Positions 56,813-64,000 of a stretch of 64,000 bases of DNA are shown piece by piece. This stretch comes from Exserohilum rostratum. Lineage: Eukaryota > Ascomycota > Dothideomycetes > Pleosporales > Pleosporaceae. The position numbers and the translations under genes are program-made. The stretch lies in the NCBI GenBank assembly GCA_026367775.1, contig CP111156.1:434001-498000 (forward strand), written 5' to 3'. The notes below the pieces were generated by a model. That model was given only the letters and a program-made list of their open reading frames with translations, was not told the origin of the DNA and searched no databases. How positions within the stretch are numbered: the stretch's first letter is position 1; every line of letters starts with the position of its first letter.

Positions 56813-57338
56813 CTAAAAGCAAGTAGAGTCAGCCCCACCGAACTTCTTGCAAGCATCGTAGAATTCCTTTCCATCGATCGAACTGTTTGGGGCACTGGCA
56901 ACAGCCTGAATTCATGTTAGCTGTTACTATTTCCCATCAAAGAAACTACTTACGTAAATTCCAGAGTAGTGGGCGTTGCTTTGGCCTACGATTTGCGCCC
57001 CGGCCTCTACACAGTGTAAGTTTCAATGCAGACTTTCGTCAGCCAAATGGAGGGACATACCCGTGTGCCATTTGCCTTGGCTTGCTGCCACCACGGCGTT
57101 GGTGGCATCGTTGAGAATGCTGCCGTCAGTGGCAGACTGACAGGCGCAGTGCCTGTATTTACGGCGGGCTACGAGATGCTTGACATCAGCGGGCGCAGCC
57201 TCAATGGGCGAAGCCAAAGGGGCTGCAGCTACAATGCTACATTGAGATTGTCAGAGAATTGTTGTGTTTGTCGATATGCTGAGCTTACCCGGCAAAGTAA
57301 GCCATGGCGAGGACGATGGTGGTAGTGGAGAATTGCAT
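56813..57338 (-). CDS. Small secreted cysteine-containing protein (effector candidate), four exons
   Basis: The minus-strand exons are 57289-57338, 57061-57236, 56954-57006 and 56813-56905, giving 123 aa; the three introns are 52, 54 and 48 bp, each with a good donor and a CTRAC or CTGAC branch. The reading restores a signal peptide (MQFSTTTIVLAMAYFAGIVAAAP), then a short pro-region ending in a dibasic ARR that fits Kex2-type processing. The mature part has CAC near its start, a DATNAVVAA helix, a G-x-W turn and two further cysteines (ACKKF, TCF at the end), four Cys in all. The last codons are TTGCTTTTAG. No homologue was recognised. It lies 1.2 kb from another secreted-protein gene on the plus strand, divergently arranged. 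Confidence 0.72.
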
Positions 57339-58391
57339 GGTGATGAAGATGGTGCAAATTGAAGTTGAAGGCTTGAAAGTTTGGAAAGTGATTGGAGAAG
57401 TGTTCAGAAGCTGGCTTGCGAGTGCTGGATTTTGATGATGATGGTGTCAAAACAGAGGAATTCTCAGTCAATTTATGTGTTTCCCCTCGTCTTAGGATGC
57501 CTTGAACAGTGGCAAAATCTATCACGACTGAAGTCAAGGGCTCATCACAACTACGGCGTTAGACCATCAAGGACAAGGTGGTACCGCCGAAGATTCGTAC
57601 TAGATGATGTTACATTTAACCGTGCGTTACTCCAGGTTCGGTTAATATGTGCTTTGCTGATAGTGTGTGGGGAAGGAGAGATGGAGAAGCTTGTGGAGCA
57701 CATGTAAGCCCTAATCCTTTGACACTGACTCTAGCTAAGTTCTGCAAACCTATGACATTCGATAAAAGCAAGGACTCGGCAATGACGCTTTCCAGCGGGG
57801 ATTTGGCGGAAAATATCAGAACATAGGAAACAAGACATACCAGAAACGTCTTGAGAAATGGACACGCTTTGTTTGATTACCGTGTTTTTCCAGGACTAAA
57901 CTGCCTCATTGATATGAATTATCATGTTAGTTTTGACCTAAGCCATCGACTATGTTGGCTTACGCTAGCCCCTCATTTGGTGATCTACGTCAACTAAACA
58001 TGCTTGATACGAACTTTTATTTTTCACATCGGTCCTTGTTCTTCTACATTCATATCTAACCAATCGGTACATTGAGTCATTTCAGTATCGGCCCATAACA
58101 TCACGTTCACATGGGTATGTCACACGAGCGACTTCCTCTACCAAGGTAGAATATGTCTGAATATGACATGTCATTCTCGCCATACTTTACATGTTTGTAC
58201 GACAGGGATTTTGAAGACGAATGGATTCGGGGTTTTTTTTATCGAAATAGAAACATGAGCAGCATGTTGCATGCGACAGTTACAAGGTTGAAACCTTGTT
58301 TTGATATTACGGTGAGATATCGAAATGCCGAAGGCATCACCGGCCGGATACTCGAAGTCATGGCAAGAGGAGAGTGAAGCTGGGGAAAACA
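57339..58391. other. Divergent intergenic region between two secreted-protein genes
   Basis: This 1.05-kb region separates the divergent starts at 57338 and 58498. A 74-codon ORF at 58153-58377 begins with ATG but has no signal peptide or domain. Tandem TCATCATC-type words lie near the minus-strand start. Regulatory sequence for both genes is expected here. Confidence 0.45.
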
Positions 58392-58399
58392 CATAAATA
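58392..58399 (+). promoter_or_regulatory. TATA-like box of secreted-protein gene
   Basis: CATAAATA lies 106 bp upstream of the ATG at 58498, the same core and spacing as the three small-protein promoters at 233, 2498 and 3904. Confidence 0.45.
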
Positions 58400-58497
58400 C
58401 TGGACTTTACATCTCCCCAAACTCATCACAAAACAACCCAAAGTCCTTTCTACTTCCAACCCTTCACTCCAGCCTCAATATTCCCATTACCAACAAA

Positions 58498-59231
58498 ATG
58501 GTCTCCCTCAAGGTCCTCGCCATCACCATGGGCATCGCAATTGGCGCCCAGGCCTCTGCCGACCAGAACGCTGATTTCTCTCTCGAACTGACGAAGGTTT
58601 CTAACGACCGCATGGTCTGGAGCCTCGTCCAGCAAGATATACATGAGATGTTTCCCGGCATCACCTGCACTCTAGGTGGCCCCGCCTCTCCGAACAACGC
58701 GACCCGCGGAGAGACAGACTGGTGCAAACTCATTGAGCAGTCTGTGGATATTTCCGACCTTCACTGCACTGGAAAACTCCAGGATGATTCAAAGGTGAAG
58801 GCTTTACAAGCCATCGGTCAGAGTCAGCGTCGCGAAACTGGACTTGCGGCTCGCCGAGACGATCCACAGAAGCAGCCTGGGTCCGATGTTGTCGAACCGG
58901 CGAAGAAAAAAGAAGAGGACTTGATCAACAATCGCGAGAATTCAGCTCTCTTCGGATGCAACAAGGCCCCCCACCCGGATGCTTGCCAGTCCTGCATCAG
59001 GAGCGCAGCTGAGGGTGCTCTTAGTGATGTTATTAAGTGCGGAACAGAAGCATACAATGCGTTCAAAACCGAGGGTACCAACAATGTTGGAACCAGCCTT
59101 GTGTTGGCATCCTGCTTGTCTCAATGCTATACTAGATTCAACATTAACATTTCTGGTTGCTGGATCAGGGTAAGTAACACATTTTATATTTTCCTCGCTT
59201 AGCCAGAGCTAACGGTTTCGTTTTATAGTAA
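58498..59231 (+). CDS. Secreted cysteine-rich protein (effector candidate), 224 aa
   Basis: The CDS is join(58498..59169,59229..59231), 224 aa. A signal peptide (MVSLKVLAITMGIAIGAQASA) is followed by a mature chain with ten cysteines in the ITC, DWC, LHC, FGC, DACQSC, IKC, ASCLSQC and SGC positions, enough for five disulfides, and no recognised domain. A dibasic-rich middle segment (RRETGLAARRDDPQKQ) suggests propeptide processing. The 59-bp intron (GTAAGT...GCTAAC...TATAG) ends just before TAA, so the stop codon is created by the second exon. If the intron were retained, ten extra residues would follow. The ATG is in good context after a CATAAATA box. It is possibly an effector or cell-wall protein; no homology is claimed. 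Confidence 0.75.
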
Positions 59232-59458
59232 ATGAAAACAACGCACAATTCAGCCTCACGACAATCAGACAATATCTTCGGGGGGCGGAGGACAGGGTTG
59301 GAAGTCAGATTGGAATCTAGCTGAGATTGACCTTGAACATCGAGAATGTGTAGGTAGCAATTATAAAAGTGGGCTTGGCAGCCAGTCGCTCGCCCTTCAC
59401 CACTGACTTGCATTTTCATATCGTTTTTTATTGGTGCCCTTGATATCCGTCTTTGATT

Positions 59459-60465
59459 CTAATCAAGTACTCTGAGTCCCTTCTCTCTCCTTGTTTGGTT
59501 TTGATATCCCCAGAAATATTCCCAGTTTTCTGATCTAGCAGGATGAATTTGCATGCTCTTCGCAACGTCGATCCGTGATATTTCCTTGCCATCGTGACTC
59601 ACGACAACATAATCTACGTGCTCGAACAAAATGGAGCCATGAAAGGCATTTTCGCCAACAAGCCCTCCGAGCCAACCTCCTAGGAATTTTGCAAAACAAG
59701 CTGGGTCTAGAACTGTATCGCTGCGTTCTTTAGGATTTACAGGTGGTCCAAACTTTGCAGGATCAACATCTGCGGGTGTTTCGACGTTGATATTGAGCGT
59801 CTTGATGACAAAGTGCAAGTTCTCTTCAGGGTGTTTCTGTTCACCCAATGGTCCCACCCTCATGAAACGTTCCAGTAGCGAATTAAGCTGCCAGTGAACT
59901 ACAATTTCCTAGTGTGAGCTTCGTGCTGTGGCAAAAATGTACGACGGGGGTATTCATGCTTACTTTCCAACCAGCCTGGGACAATGCACCATCCAATCTC
60001 CCTCCCAAATCGCGCATATGTGCCAGAGATGGTTCGAGTCTCAGGATCGTATCTCCACGCCTTTTCGATATCGTAACTTCCTGAGATGCGGAATGTTATG
60101 TTCAGTTGTTCAATAGTGGTTGTTAACATTGGGACACAAGTCCAGGTCGATACTAGGACTACTTGATCTGCAAGTACAACATCGAGATCGTAGTGCATAT
60201 TGCGAATCCGGGCTAGGGTCACTAGAGTCTCCACATTGAGCTGCCGATTGACTAGTCTTAAAGCAGTTGAACCAGACACAGTAGCTGCAGGGCGATAAGT
60301 GACTCCTTTGTTTGACCCATAAGTTGGATGCCGGTATGTTACACAATCTTCAACCAGCTGTTCGAATGTCTGATTGAGCGTCGGAGGTTCACGGCTTGGT
60401 CCAAAAATTACATACTCACAAATTCGATCTCGTAGTTCACGGGGAAGAGTGAGAAGTGTGGGCAT
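59459..60465 (-). CDS. 2EXR/F-box-like protein
   Basis: The CDS is complement(join(59459..59898,59964..60465)), 313 aa, with a 65-bp intron (GTAAGC...TTGTAG). The N terminus, LLTLPRELRDRICEYVIF, is the F-box-like 2EXR start found in many ascomycete proteins of unknown role. LRLVNRQLNVET follows as the expected second helix. The rest is an alpha/beta chain without a known motif. The acceptor was fixed by frame: the two nearer AGs lead to stops, while this one joins WLE to IHWQLN. The gene lies next to a GATCACGTGATC palindrome in its upstream region (60847-60858). Confidence 0.78.
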
Positions 60466-61114
60466 TTTGGTAACTGGGGCTGAAGTTCGATGTCGAAAAA
60501 TTGAGGGCCAAGTGCGCTGTATGTATGCCCATCAAAAGCTGTTAGTCCTCCGAGGCAGGTATTTGATGTGCGCCTAATGATAGAAAAGAACTAGCATTTG
60601 ACGGGGCTCACGTGTTAAATGAGCTGGACATGCACCCAAGTGCTGCCTGAAGAAGGCTGAATTGGACGCCTGATAACTGCGCCACATGCACAGCCCTGCA
60701 CAGAGTGCCTTACGCCTACCTCGCGATAAAGAGATAATTACAGACAGCGAGCTACTATGGCACATAAATGCGACAGATCTCGTGAATCGTAAGGGTAATA
60801 AAGATATCAGGAGCTCCCCAGTTCGGAAGTCCCTAGTCATTTGTACGATCACGTGATCATAGTCATCACCACATGGTGGCTGCTCAGCTATCATGTGATC
60901 CAAAAACAACGGCTAGATGAGGAGTTTGCACACAATTAGAGATGTGCTGTGTAGTTCAAGTTGATCAATGCTCCAGTTGTTACTCTCGCTGGGACAGGGG
61001 CATCAGTATCCTCATCCTCTATCGCATGCAAAAACATAAATTAGTGTTCGGGGAAATGTTCAGTAGCGGATTGTTTCTAATCTACACAGAATCATCAAAA
61101 GAGTCTACTACTAT
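60466..61114. other. Spacer between two minus-strand genes
   Basis: The 649-bp spacer contains no gene. The perfect 12-bp palindrome GATCACGTGATC at 60847-60858 could be a bHLH site. It is otherwise ordinary promoter and 3' UTR sequence. Confidence 0.45.
60847..60858. promoter_or_regulatory. GATCACGTGATC palindrome
   Basis: This is a perfect 12-bp inverted repeat centred on the E-box CACGTG, about 380 bp upstream of the 2EXR gene start. Binding by a bHLH factor is inferred only from the core. Confidence 0.4.
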
Positions 61115-62902
61115 CTAATTTCCAAGAGCCTCCTCTAAAATCGCATCGGCAATTTTCCCTGCAACTGCATAAACACTGGCGCTCAGATGGCCAGAAATCT
61201 GCGTAGGGAAGACGCTGGCGTCCACCACCCTCACATTTTGCGTGCCATACACCTTGCCCTTGGCATCAACCACACCACCCAGGTCATGCCTGATCATCGC
61301 ACATGTACTCACAGGGTGTGAGTTGCCACTGAGAGTTTTCTTGATCCAGGCATTCCAACTTTCATCTCTCCAACCTGCCCCTTGTGGCACATTTTCGAAA
61401 CCGGGTGAGACTTCGCCAGTGACATGGTCGGCAAGCGGCGCAGTTGCGAAATGTTCGCGGATACGGACCGCGGCTGCTGCTTGTACGTATGCGTCAATGG
61501 GAAGTTGCAAAAATGCAGGGTCAATTTGAGGAGGTAGCGTTGGGTTGGTAGTGTTGATATGAATAGAACCTCGAGAGAAAGGCAACAGATTCCAGAACTG
61601 GGCAGCTATGTTGTTGCCTATCGGAGCCCATAACAGCTCAGCTAATGGGACCTTGCTATCGGGATCAAAGATTAAATCCACTTGATGCTTTAGAAGCAGC
61701 TCTTGCGTCTCGACTGATATCGTGTCTGAAGCATAGTCGGCAACAATGGCTGCTGCATATGAGCTCAGGTTGGCTCTGACTTCTTGGGCAATTGTAGCTG
61801 AGTCGTTACCAAAGAGGTCGGATGCCGTCAAATAGGTTACAAAGGTAGGGTATCCAGTCCAGTTAGTAGATGAAGAGTAGACGATACCGTTCTGCGGTTG
61901 GTCCGGTAGATTTGAGCCCACTGAACATAGGGGAATGACTGTTTCGATGCCAAGGGGCCCGAGAATAGCGGGATTACCCACCCCAGAGTTCTCAAGAAAC
62001 GCCGGTGATCTAATGGCACCAGCTGCCACAATGACTTCCTTGGTAGCATGGATGCTTTTGGTCACATTGTCTGCACTGATGAACTTAACACCAGATGCAA
62101 CCACTCCATCCACTGTAGCCTTGCCATGTTTCCAGATTATTCTCGTTGCTGTGGAGTTGAGAAAGACGCTCAAGTTCCGTCGAGATGCAACGGGATAGTA
62201 GAAGGCTCTTGCTCCATCCTCACGTGTTGGTCCAACCTCGCTCAATGTCATGGGCCATGTGTTAAACCCACGCATGATACCGCTGTTCGCATCATGGTTA
62301 TAAGGAAACCCAATCGTCTCAGATGTCTCTTTCATCAGCCCAGCAAAACCTTGACCGATAAGATATGGGGTAAAGCCCACAGCAAGATCACCACTGTTTC
62401 CGTGCGCATCACCCTCGTAAATTGCTCCCTTTTGCTCAAGTTCATCGGTAGGTGACTGGAAGTGCTCTTGCGCAAGGAAGTAATCCCACATAGTATCCCA
62501 ATTCCACCCTTGATTTCCTAAATCTTCCCAAGCATCGATCTGGTCTTTCTCTGCGCGCAGATATGTCATGCCGTTAATGGCCGTACTTCCACCTAACGCT
62601 TTTCCTGCCCAGTAGGGAAGTGTGTTGTTATCAGCATACTTCTGGGTCACAGTCGTATAGCCCCAGTCAGTAGAAGTTCCAATGAAAAGTCCATATTCAG
62701 CGATAGACTTTGGAACGTATGTAACGTTTGGGTTGTCGTACACGGAATTTCCGGCTTCGATCACAGCAACGGTGGTGTTTGGATTAGCCGACAAGCGGTT
62801 TGCGACAACAAGTCCTGCGGGACCTCCACCAACAATGACATAGTCGAAGGATTCGGGCACACACGCGGCAGCGAAATTGAGAAAGACGAGGTAGCGAAGC
62901 AT
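61115..62902 (-). CDS. Secreted GMC oxidoreductase (glucose oxidase/aryl-alcohol oxidase-like, AA3)
   Basis: This is a single-exon gene of 595 aa. A signal-like N terminus (MLRYLVFLNFAAACVPESF) precedes the ADP-binding GGGPAGLVVANRL motif at about residues 26-38. The GMC signature WAGKALGGSTAINGM and the second signature GAIRSPAFLENSGVG follow. The catalytic His lies in GNSHPVSTCAM, with the second His/Asn-type residue in TQISGHLSASVYA. Such enzymes oxidise sugars or alcohols, often yielding hydrogen peroxide for plant-cell-wall breakdown. Several N-glycosylation sequons occur. The frame is open upstream of the chosen ATG to 62938, but that region lacks signal-peptide character. The substrate cannot be assigned. 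Confidence 0.92.
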   Translation of the reverse strand: MLRYLVFLNFAAACVPESFDYVIVGGGPAGLVVANRLSANPNTTVAVIEAGNSVYDNPNVTYVPKSIAEYGLFIGTSTDWGYTTVTQKYADNNTLPYWAGKALGGSTAINGMTYLRAEKDQIDAWEDLGNQGWNWDTMWDYFLAQEHFQSPTDELEQKGAIYEGDAHGNSGDLAVGFTPYLIGQGFAGLMKETSETIGFPYNHDANSGIMRGFNTWPMTLSEVGPTREDGARAFYYPVASRRNLSVFLNSTATRIIWKHGKATVDGVVASGVKFISADNVTKSIHATKEVIVAAGAIRSPAFLENSGVGNPAILGPLGIETVIPLCSVGSNLPDQPQNGIVYSSSTNWTGYPTFVTYLTASDLFGNDSATIAQEVRANLSSYAAAIVADYASDTISVETQELLLKHQVDLIFDPDSKVPLAELLWAPIGNNIAAQFWNLLPFSRGSIHINTTNPTLPPQIDPAFLQLPIDAYVQAAAAVRIREHFATAPLADHVTGEVSPGFENVPQGAGWRDESWNAWIKKTLSGNSHPVSTCAMIRHDLGGVVDAKGKVYGTQNVRVVDASVFPTQISGHLSASVYAVAGKIADAILEEALGN

Positions 62903-63809
62903 GATGAATGAAGAAGGTCTGTTGGGTGTACCCGACACAGAATCTCACTCTCTTTACCAGAAGAATGTGGGTTTCCCCAAGAATGAGGCCTTCCAATGTC
63001 TCCGCTTGCAGCGTCATAGTGGCAGCGCCATAGTGGTAGTACTCGGCTGGTCATTGGGTGGGTAGTTGCGTCATTGCCAAGCTAGGGCAAGTGAGTGTGG
63101 GCCTAACTGTCTGCCGGTTCATGTTCAGATCGAGGACAGGACGAAGCATGCAGCAAACCTGGCTAGTATCATTGATGGATTGGATGAGAAGATGAAGTCC
63201 TTTCAAAGTCGATGGGATCTCAGGTCCCATGCCGAAAAGCGCGTCTTGACGCGTGCATCGTGTTGATCTCTGCAGGAGGGCTGGCCCAAGAGTGGCGCAT
63301 GTACGGCACAGTTGAAATAAGTAATTCTCCAAAGGCACTTAGGATAGCGATGCTATGTGTGAGGGGATAATGGGAACATAGGGTCATGGAAGGAGGAAGT
63401 GGTGGTCGACAAGCCTTGACAAAAAGAGAAAGGCAGTGCCAAGAAGCATGTGACGGCCTCTTCGCGTGCACCGTAGTATCACCACACCACTGACCACTAC
63501 AGGTCAGCATTCCGTGTGTAGGAATGCGCACGCCGAGCGACTCAGCAGTCTCGAATCGTAGCAGTGACCGAGCAGGGGCGGGACTAGTCGTCTGACAGCC
63601 GTGTTTAGTTTCGCGCTGTTCGAGTTGCCGAGGCACATGGCTTCCCCACGATGCCCCAGCCGGCGCCATCCCTCATCACAGGTCGCACGTCCGCGTTTTG
63701 AGTACACATTTATTTCGCGGATCTGTCCTGTCGCATCGTTCTCACATCTCTCCTCCGACTTTTACTTTTCGTCTACTATCGTTGCTGGTTGCTTGAGAAT
63801 ACGCCCAAC
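62903..63809. other. Divergent promoter region, GMC oxidoreductase and nitronate monooxygenase
   Basis: This 907-bp spacer separates divergent starts and holds no supported gene. ORFs on the minus strand (for example 63220-63669) have no domain. A CT-rich leader ending AACATG precedes the plus-strand ATG. Confidence 0.5.
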
Positions 63810-64000
63810 ATGCCTTTCAACACCGAACTTACAAGGAAGCTCGGCATCAGAGGTGAGCTTACCAACTCTCTTCGCACACGGTCAGCAACTAACTTTAGAA
63901 GTTCCTGTCGTGCAGGGAGGCATGCAATGGGTCGGATATGCTGAGCTTGCATCGGCCGTCAGTAACGCTGGTGGTCTTGGAATAGTAGGCGCCCATGCCC
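63810..64000 (+). CDS. Nitronate monooxygenase (2-nitropropane dioxygenase-like), partial 5' end
   Basis: The partial CDS is join(63810..63852,63899..64000), continuing beyond the window. The exon pair MPFNTELTRKLGIR and EVPVVQGGMQWVGYAELASAVSNAGGLGIVGAHA is the conserved start of FMN-dependent nitronate monooxygenases, which oxidise alkyl nitronates and help detoxify nitro compounds such as plant-derived 3-nitropropionate. The 46-bp intron is GTGAGC...CTAACTTTAG. The Pro, Gln and GGM residues form the N-terminal FMN-binding strand, and GGLGIVG is the next loop. Only about 48 residues are visible, so catalytic residues cannot be checked. Confidence 0.88.

Noticed and set aside
58153..58377. 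74-aa plus ORF upstream of the cysteine-rich secreted protein
   Set aside because: It begins with ATG but has no signal peptide, domain or supporting splice site and lies within the expected promoter region.

Overview
This window is nuclear DNA of a filamentous ascomycete, most likely a plant-associated Dothideomycete (Pleosporales-like). That rests on short introns (about 46-83 bp, GT...CTRAY...AG), widely spaced genes on both strands, and a gene set mixing housekeeping functions with plant-interaction genes: a GH7 cellobiohydrolase, a gEgh16/MAS3-type protein, small secreted proteins and a GMC oxidoreductase. No rRNA, CRISPR array or intact transposon was seen. Gene models were built by reading exon frames across splice signals. 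Similarity calls come from recognising family motifs, not from database searches.

Layout. 1-4.4 kb: AT-rich, repeat-scarred tract with three diverged tandem copies of a small unknown protein (about 106-110 aa), each behind a near-identical GCATAAATA promoter box. 4.9-9.7 kb: core genes APC8/CDC23, ERG20 (farnesyl diphosphate synthase; divergent from CDC23) and ribokinase. 10.4-13.1 kb: NACHT-ankyrin STAND protein. 14.1-15.7 kb: MFS transporter (Dal5-like), then an unusual 32-aa cysteine-rich micro-ORF at 15.7 kb. 16.4-18.0 kb: five-exon GH7 enzyme. 20.1-22.4 kb: secreted beta-propeller phytase with an internal EGF-like segment. 22.8-24.3 kb: queuine tRNA-ribosyltransferase accessory subunit. 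26.1-27.9 kb: flavin monooxygenase. 28-32 kb: unknown fungal protein and an F-box protein.

32.2-36.3 kb is gene-poor, with a small membrane-protein candidate and an intron-containing tRNA-Phe. 36.3-37.6 kb: gEgh16-like secreted protein with an N/G/Q-rich tail. 40.3-46.8 kb: DUF4748-like small protein, POM34-like nucleoporin, a degenerate acyl-CoA-synthetase-like protein and an NCS1 permease that uses a GC-AG intron. 47.5-48.4 kb: Trp/Gly/Pro-rich GPI-type surface protein. 49.8-51.4 kb: AP-1 mu adaptin. 53.4-54.6 kb: PP2C phosphatase. 56.8-59.2 kb: two neighbouring cysteine-containing secreted proteins (one assembled from four short exons). 59.5-60.5 kb: 2EXR/F-box-like protein. 61.1-62.9 kb: GMC oxidoreductase. 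The window ends inside a nitronate monooxygenase.

The genes do not form one pathway. The most unusual material is the small-protein triplet with its duplicated promoter, the cysteine-rich micro-ORF, the two-gene secreted-protein pair at 57-59 kb, and the NACHT protein with regular 99-nt ankyrin repeats.
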